Assembly: GCA_009268125.1 (NCBI GenBank)
Contig: WBOU01000008.1
Location: 1-64,000, forward strand
Reading direction: 5' to 3'
DNA length: 64,000 nt
DNA from: Chloroflexia bacterium SDU3-3
Lineage (GTDB): Bacteria; Chloroflexota; Chloroflexia; Chloroflexales; Roseiflexaceae
Shown: one piece after another, positions 24,855 through 33,302 of the stretch
How positions within the stretch are numbered: position 1 is the stretch's first letter
Layout of the letters: every line of letters begins with the position of its first letter
Program-made: the position numbers and the translations under genes
The notes under the pieces: model-generated
Told to the model about the DNA's origin: nothing
The model's database searches: none
Seen by the model: the letters and a program-made list of their open reading frames with translations, nothing else

Positions 24855-25988
24855 CTACAGCAGGCGCAGTCGCTCGAAGGGGACGAGGCAGGGGATGTCG
24901 GGGGCCAGGTGCAGCTCGCCGGAGGAGACGTCCATCACCGCGCCCAGCACGCTCTCGGGCTGGTAGGCCAGGGGCGAGGCCGGGTCGGGGTGGCGGCAGA
25001 TGCACAGCGGGTCGGCGTCGTGGTCGCGCAGGATAGCCTGCATGTGCGCCACGCCGATCTGGCCGTGGGCCGCGTGCAGCAGGGCCATGGCGCGCTCGTA
25101 GCGTGGCACCGTGCTCGCGCCCTCGGCGATGGGGCGCTCGCTGCCCAGGGCGGGCGGGCACAGGCAGTGGTTGCTGTGGGCCAGCAGCCCCGCGCTGGGC
25201 GCTACCGCGCTCACGCCGCCCGGCGAGATCTCCATGCACACCCCGCCGCCCGCCGCATCCACCGCCGTGATGCACGAGGAGGCCCCGGCGCAGGCCTCGC
25301 GGGGCAGCGCGGCGGCCTCGGCCACGCTGCGGCGCTGGAGCATGCGGCGCAGCTGGATGTGGACGGGCACCCCCGGCTCCAGGCCGTCCTGGTCGGTGTA
25401 GAGGATGTTGAGGCTCACAGCCAGCCCGGCGCTGTTCATGCCCAGCTTGGCCACGATCCCGGCCTCGGTGACGGTGGCCACCACCGGCTCGCCGGGGGCG
25501 GCGATGCGCAGCACCACGCAGGCGGCGCGCTGCTCGCCGTACCAGTCCCATGTCTGGGCCAGCAGGGCCGCGCCGCCCGCCGTGGCCTCGGGCAGGGCGG
25601 CGGCGGCGGTGCACTCGCCCACGGGCTGCGCGCCCAGCGCGCGGTTGGCGGCCACGGCCTGTTCGAACAGGGCGTGGGGCCGCTCGGCGCGCACGCCCGC
25701 GATCAGCTCGGTGCGGCAGTTGAGCGCCAGCACCGACTCGAAGGGCAGGCCCGCGCCCTCGGCGATGCCGCGCATCTCCTCGGCGATGTCGGGGGCGTGC
25801 CGCTCGATCACGGGCAGGTAGCGCAGGGCCTCGCCGTGGGCCTGCCGCCAGTCCACCCCGCGCGTGAAGGCGAACAGCCGCGCGTAGCTGGCCACGCTGC
25901 GGCGCACCAGCGCGGCGGCCTGCTGGCCGTACTGGCGTCCGCGCTCGCGTGGGCCGCCGGAGACCTCGATGATCGGGAACATGGCCAT
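24855..25988 (-). CDS. C45-family autoproteolytic acyltransferase/hydrolase
   Basis: The 377-residue protein shows IEVSGGPRERGRQYGQQ near the start and the self-cleavage site GEC in QPVGECTAAAAL. This fits the C45 (isopenicillin N acyltransferase-like) Ntn-hydrolases, whose new N-terminal Cys is the nucleophile. DWYGEQRAACVVLR and NSAGLAVSLN are further family blocks. No signal peptide is present. Its ATG overlaps the TGA of the upstream GNAT gene (25988), so the two are translationally coupled. The acylated substrate is unknown; pairing with an acetyltransferase suggests amine/amide chemistry. Confidence 0.88.
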   Translation of the reverse strand: MAMFPIIEVSGGPRERGRQYGQQAAALVRRSVASYARLFAFTRGVDWRQAHGEALRYLPVIERHAPDIAEEMRGIAEGAGLPFESVLALNCRTELIAGVRAERPHALFEQAVAANRALGAQPVGECTAAAALPEATAGGAALLAQTWDWYGEQRAACVVLRIAAPGEPVVATVTEAGIVAKLGMNSAGLAVSLNILYTDQDGLEPGVPVHIQLRRMLQRRSVAEAAALPREACAGASSCITAVDAAGGGVCMEISPGGVSAVAPSAGLLAHSNHCLCPPALGSERPIAEGASTVPRYERAMALLHAAHGQIGVAHMQAILRDHDADPLCICRHPDPASPLAYQPESVLGAVMDVSSGELHLAPDIPCLVPFERLRLL

Positions 25989-26611
25989 CACGCCGCCACC
26001 AGGTCGGGGTTCTCCCAGACGATCAGCGACGCGTCGTTGCCTAGCTCGGCGTCGTGCAGGTACTCGTGGAGCACGCCACGCACCACGAAGCCGTTGCGCA
26101 GCTGCGGCGTGAGCGTGGGGTCGGTCAGCTCGCCGCGCGCCACCTGGGCCACGTACTCCTCCACGGTCATGCGGTCGCGGTGGTGGCGGAAGCCGGGGAT
26201 CATGCCGCCTGCGACCATGCCGCGCATGCCCAGGCTGCGGATGAGCTGCTTGCGGGCGTCGTAGAGGCCGGATGCGATGCCGCGCCGCCGGAAGTCGGGG
26301 TGGGCGCACATGTCGGCCCCGTAGAGGTAGGGGCCTGCCGGGTCGTGGTTGCTAAAGAAGCCGTAGCCCATGATCTCGGCGAACGAGTGGTCGGGGTGGG
26401 CGAAGTCGATGTCGATGCGGAAGGTGGCGCTCATGCCCACGGCGCGGTCGCCATCCAGGGCCACGTGCTGGCCCTCGGGGAAGATCTGGTGGTGGCGGGC
26501 CAGGTGCTCAACGCGCAGCAGCTCGTCGGCGGCGAGCGAGGGGTAGCAGATCTTCTGCAGCTCCTCCAGCTGGGCGAAGTGCTCGGGGCGGGTGTTGGTG
26601 ATGGTTATCAT
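25988..26611 (-). CDS. GNAT-family N-acetyltransferase
   Basis: The 207-residue protein has the GNAT core: ITNTRPEHFAQLEELQ at the N-terminus, LYGADMCAHPDFRRRGIASG as the acetyl-CoA pyrophosphate-binding motif (R-R-x-G-I-A), and a long C-terminal extension. ATG 26611 fits best with the N-terminal strand, and upstream codons look non-coding. It overlaps the start of the C45 acyltransferase gene by an ATGA junction, so the two products probably act on related compounds. Confidence 0.9.
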   Translation of the reverse strand: MITITNTRPEHFAQLEELQKICYPSLAADELLRVEHLARHHQIFPEGQHVALDGDRAVGMSATFRIDIDFAHPDHSFAEIMGYGFFSNHDPAGPYLYGADMCAHPDFRRRGIASGLYDARKQLIRSLGMRGMVAGGMIPGFRHHRDRMTVEEYVAQVARGELTDPTLTPQLRNGFVVRGVLHEYLHDAELGNDASLIVWENPDLVAA

Positions 26612-26729
26612 GGTGTGCTCGATTGGGTTGTGTGCGGCAGGTTGTCGCGTTGGCCGCGCGGCTACTATATGCGCTTTCGGGCGCGGGGGCAAGCTGGGCG
26701 GCGCTGGTGTGCCTTGTCGAAGATGCGCT

Positions 26730-26846
26730 AAACGCCTGCGGCAGCAGGGAGTTTCTTTTTTTGTTTATCCAATGTCTCGGCCTATGGCCGAGACATTGGA
26801 TAAACGATTGACACGGGCTTCGCGCTGCGAATGTACAGCTTTCTTG
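26730..26846. repeat. Palindrome-bearing repeat element, copy 1
   Basis: The core is a perfect 43-base palindrome, arms 26763-26782 and 26786-26805 (20 bp each) around the loop TAT. It is preceded by CGCCTGCGGCAGCAGGGAGT and a T tract, and followed by CTGCGAATGTACAGCTTTCT. A second copy is at 27108-27226. The central CGGCC-TAT-GGCCG is common to both, but eight other arm positions differ and every difference is matched in the opposite arm. It lies in a 639-bp gene-free stretch (26612-27250). Confidence 0.85.
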
Positions 26847-26879
26847 TGGGTAATTCACGAGGGCTGGTTTGTAAGTTGT

Positions 26880-27090
26880 TCCCCACCCACCGTTCCCATG
26901 CGGCGAAGGTGTTGCTGGTGTTTTGATGGCCATAATCACGAACACCTGCGGCCAGCCAATGGCATCGGAACGCCCAAAATTGGGGGCTTGAAGGGGGTGA
27001 TGCCCCCTCGTGGGGTCACGAGGGGCTGGCCCTTCGTCGCCGCCCGCGCAAAGCACGCACCCACAACGCTTGTGCAACCAATATCGACCT
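26880..27090 (-). repeat. Long intergenic repeat, copy C
   Basis: Reverse-orientation copy of the element at 21148-21492 and 22318-22684. It has CCCATGCGGCGAAGGTG, TTTTGATGGCCATAATCACG, GGAACGCCCAAAATTGG and the GAGGGGCTGGCCCTTCG hairpin core in the same relative order. It fills the space between the two palindrome elements. Confidence 0.75.
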
Positions 27091-27107
27091 AAGCGAAGAT
27101 GGGCGAA

Positions 27108-27226
27108 ATGCCTGCGGCAGCAAGGAACTTCATCTTTTTGTTTGCCAGGTCGTTCGGCCTATGGCCGAACGACCTGGCAAACAAGGAAAAGGGCTACGCC
27201 CTGCGAATGTAGAGCTTTCTGCAAGC
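27108..27226. repeat. Palindrome-bearing repeat element, copy 2
   Basis: Perfect palindrome with 20-bp arms at 27140-27159 and 27163-27182 around TAT. It is preceded by TGCCTGCGGCAGCAAGGAAC and a T tract and followed by CCTGCGAATGTAGAGCTTTC, like copy 1. The arm begins GTTTGCCAGGTCG here and GTTTATCCAATGT in copy 1. The element ends about 25 bases before the end of gabT, so it is also in a position to act on that transcript's 3' end. Confidence 0.85.
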
Positions 27227-27250
27227 GCATGGCAGTACGCTGTTTCTCCC

Positions 27251-28636
27251 TTACGCCGCCCGCTCGGCGTCGGCGGTGCGCAGGCCCTCCTCCAGCACAT
27301 CCAGGCCCTCGTGCAGCTGCTCGTCGGTGATGACCAGGGGCGGCAGCAGGCGGATGCAGTTGGTATACAGCCCGGCGCGCATGGCCAGCACGCCGTGGCG
27401 CATGGCCCAGGCCAGCGTGGCGGCGGTCGGCTCCACTGCCGGGGTGCGGGCGGCGCGGTCGGCCACCAGCTCGATGCCGACCATCGCGCCCAGGCCGCGC
27501 ACGTCGCCCACCAGGCCGATCTCGCGCTGCCACGCGGCGGCGCGGGCCATGATCTGCTGGCCGATCTCTGTGGCGCGCTGCAGCAGGCCGTCGCGCTCGA
27601 TCATCTTGAAGACCTCTAGCGCGGCCACGCAGGCCAGCGGGTTGCCGCCGTAGGTGCCGCCCACCCCGCCCACGTGCGGCGCGTCCATCAGGTGCGCCCG
27701 CCCGGTGGTGGCGGCGATGGGCATGCCCGCGCCCAGGCTCTTGGCGCTCACCAGGATGTCCGGCTCCGCGCCCATCTGCTCCATGGCGAACAGCGTGCCG
27801 GTGCGCCCGAAGCCCGCCTGCACCTCATCCGCGATCAGGATGGCCCCGATGCGGTCGCACAGGGCGCGCAGCCGCTGCATGAACGCGGGCGGGCAGGGCA
27901 CGAAGCCGCCCTCGCCCAGCACCGGCTCGATGATGATCGCGGCCACGTTCTCCGGCCCCACGTGGGCCAGCAGCACGCGCTCCAGCTGCTCGTAGCAGTA
28001 GTCCACGCTGCGCTGTACCTCCTGCTCGTGGCTCTCGGGCGCGCCCGCCGCGCGGGCCACCTTGCCCGAGAGGCACTGGTAGGCGTAGGGGTAGGGCGCG
28101 CGGTAGACCTCGGGGGCGAAGGGGCCGAACGACTTCTTGAAGGCGGCCTTGCTGGTGAGCGAGAGCGTGAGCAGGGTGCGCCCGTGGTAGCCGCCCTCGA
28201 AGGCGATCACGGCGCTGCGCCCGGTGGCGGCGCGGGCGATCTTGATCGCGTTCTCCACGCCCTCGGCCCCGCTGTTGCCCAGCAGCGTCTTGCACGGCCC
28301 GCTGATCGGCGCGGCCTCGTTCAGCTTCTCGCACAGCTCGATGTAGGGGTCGTAGGTGCCCACCAGCGCGGATGTGTGGATGAGCCTGGCGGCCTGGGCC
28401 TGGATGGCGGCCACCACCTCGGGCGGGCAGTGGCCCACGGCCAGCGTGCCGATGCCGCTCACCAGGTCGAGCAGCTGGTTGCCGTCGGCGTCCCACACCA
28501 GCGCGCCGCTGCCGCGCTCGATCGCCAGCGGGGTGGCCTTGAATAGCCCGCCGGGCACCGCCGCGTCGCGTCGCGCCAGCAGCTGCTGGCTGCGCGGCCC
28601 GGGCAGCTCGGTGGCGAGCTGGATGTATTTGGTCAT
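27251..28636 (-). CDS. gabT: 4-aminobutyrate aminotransferase (class III, PLP)
   Basis: The 461-residue protein is a full-length class III aminotransferase. LLGNSGAEGVENAIKIAR, AFEGGYHGRTLLTLSLT, an ILIADEVQAGFGRTG motif and the PLP lysine in ILVSAKSLGAGMPIA are all present. It moves the amino group of 4-aminobutyrate (or a related omega-amine) to 2-oxoglutarate, giving succinate semialdehyde. It is the last gene of the polyamine import/catabolism cluster. The exact omega-amino substrate (GABA, beta-alanine or putrescine) cannot be decided from sequence alone. ATG 28636 has GGAG upstream. Confidence 0.9.
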   Translation of the reverse strand: MTKYIQLATELPGPRSQQLLARRDAAVPGGLFKATPLAIERGSGALVWDADGNQLLDLVSGIGTLAVGHCPPEVVAAIQAQAARLIHTSALVGTYDPYIELCEKLNEAAPISGPCKTLLGNSGAEGVENAIKIARAATGRSAVIAFEGGYHGRTLLTLSLTSKAAFKKSFGPFAPEVYRAPYPYAYQCLSGKVARAAGAPESHEQEVQRSVDYCYEQLERVLLAHVGPENVAAIIIEPVLGEGGFVPCPPAFMQRLRALCDRIGAILIADEVQAGFGRTGTLFAMEQMGAEPDILVSAKSLGAGMPIAATTGRAHLMDAPHVGGVGGTYGGNPLACVAALEVFKMIERDGLLQRATEIGQQIMARAAAWQREIGLVGDVRGLGAMVGIELVADRAARTPAVEPTAATLAWAMRHGVLAMRAGLYTNCIRLLPPLVITDEQLHEGLDVLEEGLRTADAERAA

Positions 28637-28676
28637 GGTTGTGCTCCTGTCGGGTTGTGGTGGAGGACCGCTCTTT

Positions 28677-28832
28677 TTACCACGAAGACACGAAGGCACG
28701 AAGGTCTTTTGTTGTTCCTTGGTGTCTTGGTGTCTTGGTGGTTATTGGTTCGTTTTTCCTCTTCGCGTCTTCGCGCCTTCGTGGTTAGCGGTTCCCGTTG
28801 TTCCTTGGTGTCTTGGAGTCTTGGTGGTGAAA
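28677..28832. repeat. Dispersed ACCACGAAG repeat, inverted pair
   Basis: ACCACGAAGACACGAAGGCA at the left is followed by TTGGTGTCTTGGTGTCTTGG, CTTCGCGTCTTCGCGCCTTC and again TTGGTGTCTTGGAGTCTTGG. Both orientations of the repeat family are therefore juxtaposed. It separates potD from gabT and may fold back on itself in the mRNA. Confidence 0.85.
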
Positions 28833-28834
28833 AC

Positions 28835-30034
28835 CTACTCGCCCTTGACGGCGGTCCACAGGTCGGTGAATGCCTTGGTCTGGTCGTTGCGCTCGATCCA
28901 CTCCAGCCGCTTCATCATCTCCTCGGTGGGGGCGAAGCCCTGCTTGTAGGCGTCCTGAAGCGTCGGGGGCAGCAGCGGCTCGGCGGCGGCGTTGGGCGTG
29001 ACGCCCAGGATGAAGGTGGCGTTCTTGGCGGCCACGTCGGGGCGCATCAGGTAGTTGAGAAAGACGTGCGCGGTGTACTGGTTGGGCGAGTCGGCCACGA
29101 TGGCCATGTTGTCCTGCCAGATCGTGCAGCCCTCCTTGGGGGCCACGAAGGTGATGTTGGGGTTGCCCGAGAAGCTGCCATCCAGCCCCAGTCGGGCCTG
29201 GAGCGCGTTGTAGCTGTAGATGTGGCCGATGATGATCTCGCCGCTGGCCAGCTTGCGGCTCACGTTGCTGCTGTCGTAGGCCGAGACATCGGGCTTCTGG
29301 GCCTTCAGCAGATCCTCGGCCTTCTTCAGATCGGCGGGGTTGGTGTTGTTGAGCGAGAGGCCCAGGTACTTGAGCGCCGCGCCCGGCGTCTCGCGCTCGT
29401 CGTCCAGCATGGTGAACTGGCCCTTGATCTTCTCCAGTTGGGCCGGGTCGAACACGGCGGCCCAGCTATCCACCGGCGCGTCGAACTTGCTGCTGTCGTA
29501 GGCCAGGCCAGTCATGCCCATGTTGTAGGGCAGCGAGTAGACATTGCCCTTGTCGTAGTAGAGGTCGAGGTTGTCGGCCTTGATGTTCGCGAGGTTGGGC
29601 AGCAGCGACTTGTCGAGCTTGGCCAGCAGCCCGCCCTTGGCCATGATGTCGATGGCGTAGTCGGAGGGGAAGACGATGTCGTAGCCCGAGCTGCCCGGGC
29701 TGATCTTGGCGATCATGTCCTCGTTGTTGTCGAACGACTCGGATGTGACGGCGACGCCGTATTCTTTCTGGAAATCTTCGAGCACCGCCGGGTCGAGGTA
29801 GTCGGCCCAGTTGTAGATGTGCAGCTCCTTGCTGAGCTTGGCGGGGTCGACCGCGAGGCTGCCGGGGGCCTGGTCGGGGGCGGTGGCGCTGCCATCGGCG
29901 GTGGGCGCCGCCGCCTGGGTGGCGGCGGGCGCGGGCGCGCTGGTGGCGCTGCTGCCCGCCTGGCCCTGCCCGCCGCACGCTGTCAGCAGCGCTAGCGCCG
30001 CCCCAACCACCCCCAGATACTGCATCTTCCTCAT
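28835..30034 (-). CDS. potD: Spermidine/putrescine ABC transporter substrate-binding lipoprotein
   Basis: The 399-residue protein has a lipoprotein signal (lipobox ALLTAC), an Ala/Pro/Thr linker and a PotD/PotF-like domain. ELHIYNWADYLDPAVLEDF opens it, then DIVFPSDYAIDIM and VYSLPYNMGMTGLAYD follow. The NWADYL start and late NAAAEPLLPP segment are typical of polyamine-binding proteins. It captures polyamine outside the membrane for PotBC. The gene is separated from potC by 272 bases that hold the 42-bp tandem repeat, so its expression may be set independently of the membrane genes. Confidence 0.95.
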   Translation of the reverse strand: MRKMQYLGVVGAALALLTACGGQGQAGSSATSAPAPAATQAAAPTADGSATAPDQAPGSLAVDPAKLSKELHIYNWADYLDPAVLEDFQKEYGVAVTSESFDNNEDMIAKISPGSSGYDIVFPSDYAIDIMAKGGLLAKLDKSLLPNLANIKADNLDLYYDKGNVYSLPYNMGMTGLAYDSSKFDAPVDSWAAVFDPAQLEKIKGQFTMLDDERETPGAALKYLGLSLNNTNPADLKKAEDLLKAQKPDVSAYDSSNVSRKLASGEIIIGHIYSYNALQARLGLDGSFSGNPNITFVAPKEGCTIWQDNMAIVADSPNQYTAHVFLNYLMRPDVAAKNATFILGVTPNAAAEPLLPPTLQDAYKQGFAPTEEMMKRLEWIERNDQTKAFTDLWTAVKGE

Positions 30035-30087
30035 AGCAGGGCGCTCCTCAAAACTAGAGAGAATCCATGTGCCTTATCCGTCGTTAT

Positions 30088-30297
30088 GGTCGAGGTTGAT
30101 TCTGACCCGGTCGAACCTCATTTTGCAGTGGTCGAGGTTGATTCTGACCCGGTCGAACCTCATTTTGCAGTGGTCGAGGTTGATTCTGACCCGGTCGAAC
30201 CTCATTTTGCAGTGGTCGAGGTTGATTCTGACCCGGTCGAACCTCATTTTGCAGCGGTCGAGGTTGATTCTGACCCGGTCGAACCTCATTTTGACCC
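30088..30297. repeat. Five-unit 42-bp tandem repeat between potC and potD
   Basis: Units begin at 30088, 30130, 30172, 30214 and 30256, each starting GGTCGAGGTTGATTCTGACC. The first four are identical except for one base, and the last is cut short. Each unit carries an inverted pair (GAGGTT...AACCTC), so each can form a hairpin. Because 42 is a multiple of three, both strands stay open through the array, but no RBS or family supports translation. The array lies inside the pot operon just upstream of potD. Confidence 0.95.
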
Positions 30298-30306
30298 AGC
30301 CGGGTG

Positions 30307-31179
30307 CTATGTGCGCTTGCGCTGGAGCAGCTGCGAGAGGCCGATCAGCGAGATCGAGACCACCAGCATGATCGTGCTGATCGCGTTGATCTTGGGCGTG
30401 ATCGCCCGCTTGACCGAGGCGTAGACCTCGGTGGGCAGCAGCGGGTTGCCCGGGCCGGATGTGAAGAAGCTGATGATAAAGTCATCGAGCGAGAGCGTGA
30501 AGGCCAGCAGCGCCCCGCCGATGATACCGGGCAGGATGAGCGGGAAGGTGATGTTCCAGAACGTGCGCCAGGGGCCAGCCCCCAGGTCGGCGGCGGCCTC
30601 CTCCAGCCGCCTATCGAAGCCGCGCAGGCTGGCCCGCACCACCACCACCACGAACGAGATGCTGAAGGTGATGTGCGCGAGCACCACCGTGACCATGCTC
30701 ATCTTCAGCTTCATGCCGGTGAAAAACTCGATGATGTCGAACACGCACGAGAAAAAGGCCAGCAGCGACAGGCCCATCACGATCTCGGGGATGATGATCG
30801 GCATGTAGATCAGGCCGTCCACGGCGGCGCGGCCAGGGAAGCGAAAGCGCTCCAGCGCCAGCGCGCCCAGCGTGCCCAGCACGGTGGAGAAGAAGGTGGA
30901 GATCGCGGCAACCTTGAGCGAGTTGAGCGTGGCGGTGATCAGGCGGGCGTCATCTAGCAGCTTGGCGTACCAGTCGAAGGTGAAGCCCGTCCAGCGCACC
31001 CCGAACGAGTCGGTGGTGAAGGAGAACAGCACCAGCACCGCGATCGGCGCGTAGAGGAAGGCCATCATCAGCCAGATATGGCCATCCAGCAGCCAGCGCG
31101 CGCCGATCTGCCTGCGCTCGTGGCGGGCGGCGGTCTGGGCGCGCGGCTTGGCCTGGGTCTGCGCAGTTGCTTCCATCAT
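30307..31179 (-). CDS. potC: Polyamine ABC transporter permease
   Basis: The 290-residue protein has six membrane helices and the inner-membrane permease EAA loop EEAAADLGAGPWRTFWNITF, the contact site for the ATPase. Sequence such as LSLDDFIISFFTSGPGNPLLP matches PotC/PotI. Its start overlaps the end of potB by an ATGA junction (31176-31179), so both permeases are made together. A conserved FTFDWYAKLL segment lies in the first periplasmic loop. Confidence 0.95.
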   Translation of the reverse strand: MMEATAQTQAKPRAQTAARHERRQIGARWLLDGHIWLMMAFLYAPIAVLVLFSFTTDSFGVRWTGFTFDWYAKLLDDARLITATLNSLKVAAISTFFSTVLGTLGALALERFRFPGRAAVDGLIYMPIIIPEIVMGLSLLAFFSCVFDIIEFFTGMKLKMSMVTVVLAHITFSISFVVVVVRASLRGFDRRLEEAAADLGAGPWRTFWNITFPLILPGIIGGALLAFTLSLDDFIISFFTSGPGNPLLPTEVYASVKRAITPKINAISTIMLVVSISLIGLSQLLQRKRT

Positions 31180-32069
31180 CGATCTTCCTCCGTGGTGGTG
31201 CGGAAGTAGAACACCACCGCCGCTGTGAGCACCAGCATAAAGACGAGCGACATGGCCGAGCCAAGCGGCCAGTTGGGCGGGTTGGATCGGGTGAAGAGGC
31301 GCTGGAACAGGTTGCCCAGCAGGTCCACCTTCGCGCCGCCCAGCAGATCGGAGACGACGAACTGGCCGACGGTGGGGATGAACACCAGCACCGCGCCAGC
31401 GGCCACGCCGGGCATGGTCAGCGGCAGCATCACGCTGCCGAAGGCCTGGGCTTGGTCGGCCCCTAGGTCGGCGGCGGCCTCCATCAGGGTGAAGTCGAAG
31501 CGCTCAAGCGAGGCGTAGATCGGCAGCACCATGAAGGGCAGCTGGCCGTAGACCAGGCCCAGCAGCACGGCCCAGGGCGTGTTCAGCATAGTCTGGCGGG
31601 GCAGCCCCAGCGACTGGAACAGCGTGTTGAGCAGGCCGTTGTTGCTGAGGATGATCATCCAGGCGTAGGTGCGCACCAGGAAGTTGGTCCAGAACGGGAT
31701 GAGCACTAGGAACAGCAGCAGGGCGCGGCGGCGCGGTGGCGAGAGCACGATGCCCAGGGCCAGCGGGTAGGCCAGCAGCGCGCAGAACAGCGTGGTGAGC
31801 AGGCCGATGGCCAGCGAGCGCAGGTAGGCGCTCACATACAGCTCTTTGGTGAACAGCGTGGCGTAGTTGTCGAGCGTGAAGCGCCACTCGACCCCGCCGA
31901 GCTGGCCGGGGGTGAGGAAGCTGTAGATCACGATCACCGCCAGCGGGATGGTGAAGAACACCACCAGCCAGAGCAGCGTGGGCAGCAGCAGGCCCGAGAC
32001 GGCCCAGCGCTGCCTGCGGCGGCTCTCGCGCAGCGCCTGGTGCAGATCGGTCGGGGGGGCTAGGGCCAT
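31176..32069 (-). CDS. potB: Polyamine ABC transporter permease
   Basis: The 297-residue PotB/PotH-type permease shows an N-terminal helix LLLPTLLWLVVFFTIPLAVI, a FTLDNYATLF segment, LIPFWTNFLVRTYAWMIIL and the EAA loop LMEAAADLGADQAQAFGSVM. It forms the heterodimeric channel with PotC. The start is 120 bases after the end of potA on the same strand. Confidence 0.95.
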   Translation of the reverse strand: MALAPPTDLHQALRESRRRQRWAVSGLLLPTLLWLVVFFTIPLAVIVIYSFLTPGQLGGVEWRFTLDNYATLFTKELYVSAYLRSLAIGLLTTLFCALLAYPLALGIVLSPPRRRALLLFLVLIPFWTNFLVRTYAWMIILSNNGLLNTLFQSLGLPRQTMLNTPWAVLLGLVYGQLPFMVLPIYASLERFDFTLMEAAADLGADQAQAFGSVMLPLTMPGVAAGAVLVFIPTVGQFVVSDLLGGAKVDLLGNLFQRLFTRSNPPNWPLGSAMSLVFMLVLTAAVVFYFRTTTEEDR

Positions 32070-32188
32070 CGTGCGTTCTCCCTTCTCTCTCGGTGCGCCA
32101 GGGCCGCGTACAGAAACGACGCGGGGCGCGGGGTCGGGTGCCCTGCGTCATCGCGTCGGCGGTCGGCGGTCGGGGTGTGCGGGATGGG

Positions 32189-33286
32189 CTACTCGGCGAA
32201 CACCAGCGCGCTCTCGGCGGGCCAGGTGAGGTAGGCGGGCTTGCCCTGGGCGAAGCGCTCCTCGGCGCTGGCCACCGAGCGGGTGTTGGCCTCCAGCACG
32301 GTGAAGCGCTGCTCGCCGCCCATGTGCACGTGGATGCGGGTGTCGGACCCGATGTAGACCACGCGCGAGACCATCACAGGGAACACGTTGGGCGTGTTGG
32401 CGGGGCGCTCGTCGCACAGCAGCGCCTTCTCGGGGCGCACCGAGACCGTGGCGGCGCAGCCCACATCCATGGGCCGGGCCGCCAGGCCCTGCACCACCAG
32501 GTCGCCGTTCACGCGCACGGTGGCGCGCCCGCCGTCGCAGGCCAGCACATCGCCGCGCAGGAAGTTGGTCTCGCCGATGAAGTCGGCCACGAAGTGGCAG
32601 CTGGGGCGCTCGTAGATCTCGCTGGGCGTGCCCACCTGCAGCAGCTTGCCGCCCGACATCACGCCGATGCGGTCGGACATGGTGAGCGCCTCCTCCTGAT
32701 CGTGGGTGACGAACACGAAGGTGACGCCCAGGCGCTCCTGGAGGCCGCGCAGCTCCAGCTGCAGCTCCTTGCGCAGCTTCTGGTCGAGCGCGCCCAGCGG
32801 CTCATCCAGCAGCAGCACGGCGGGCCGGTTGATCAGGGCGCGGGCCAGGGCCACGCGCTGCTGCTGCCCGCCCGAGAGCTGCTTGGGGTAGCGGTCGGCG
32901 TACTGCTCCAGCCGCACCATCTGCAGCGCGTCCTTCACCCACTTGCCCACCTCGCTCTTGGGCGCGCGCTGCATGCGCAGGCCGAAGCCCACGTTTTGCG
33001 CCACCGTCATATGCGGGAAGAGCGCGTAGTTCTGGAACACCGTGTTGACGTGGCGGCGGTAGGGCGGCTTGGCCCCCACCGACTCGCCAGCGATGATGAT
33101 CTCGCCCTCGCTGGGCAGCTCGAACCCGGCGACCATGCGCAGCGTGGTGGTCTTGCCGCAGCCAGAGGGGCCGAGCAGCGAGAAGAACTCGCCGTTGCCG
33201 ATCTGGAGCGAGAGATTATCGACCGCGAGCGCATCGCCAAACCGCTTGCTCACCGCGCGAAGATCGACCGCGACACCATTTTCCAT
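32189..33286 (-). CDS. potA: Polyamine ABC transporter ATPase
   Basis: The 365-residue ATPase has Walker A GPSGCGKTTTL, signature LSGGQQQRVALARAL, Walker B LLLDEPLGALD, and an H-loop in VFVTHDQEEALTMSDRIGVM. A C-terminal TOBE-like regulatory region follows (VSVRPEKALL onward). This layout is specific to the PotA/MalK group. ATG 33286 begins at MENGVAVDL, just 16 bases after the mmsA-like stop, so the ALDH and pot genes are probably one transcript. Confidence 0.95.
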   Translation of the reverse strand: MENGVAVDLRAVSKRFGDALAVDNLSLQIGNGEFFSLLGPSGCGKTTTLRMVAGFELPSEGEIIIAGESVGAKPPYRRHVNTVFQNYALFPHMTVAQNVGFGLRMQRAPKSEVGKWVKDALQMVRLEQYADRYPKQLSGGQQQRVALARALINRPAVLLLDEPLGALDQKLRKELQLELRGLQERLGVTFVFVTHDQEEALTMSDRIGVMSGGKLLQVGTPSEIYERPSCHFVADFIGETNFLRGDVLACDGGRATVRVNGDLVVQGLAARPMDVGCAATVSVRPEKALLCDERPANTPNVFPVMVSRVVYIGSDTRIHVHMGGEQRFTVLEANTRSVASAEERFAQGKPAYLTWPAESALVFAE

Positions 33287-33302
33287 AGCGCTCCTCGCAG
33301 TG

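Noticed and set aside
24726-26264. A 512-residue plus-strand ORF opposite the C45 and GNAT genes
   Set aside because: The opposite strand has clear family motifs and an ATGA coupling, while this frame gives low-complexity His/Gly/Ala-rich sequence.
26763-27182. Integron attC sites or plain transcription terminators
   Set aside because: The palindromes are perfect, lack attC core sites and an integrase, and their T tracts lie before the stem on the plus strand. Conserved flanks of over 20 bases on both sides also go beyond a terminator.
30074-30289. A 71-residue minus-strand ORF made of 14-residue repeats over the 42-bp array
   Set aside because: The frame is open only because the unit length is a multiple of three; the plus strand is equally open. 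There is no RBS, no homologous domain, and the ORF would sit inside an operon gap.
30088-30297. CRISPR array
   Set aside because: The 42-bp units are contiguous with no variable spacers between them and no cas genes are nearby.
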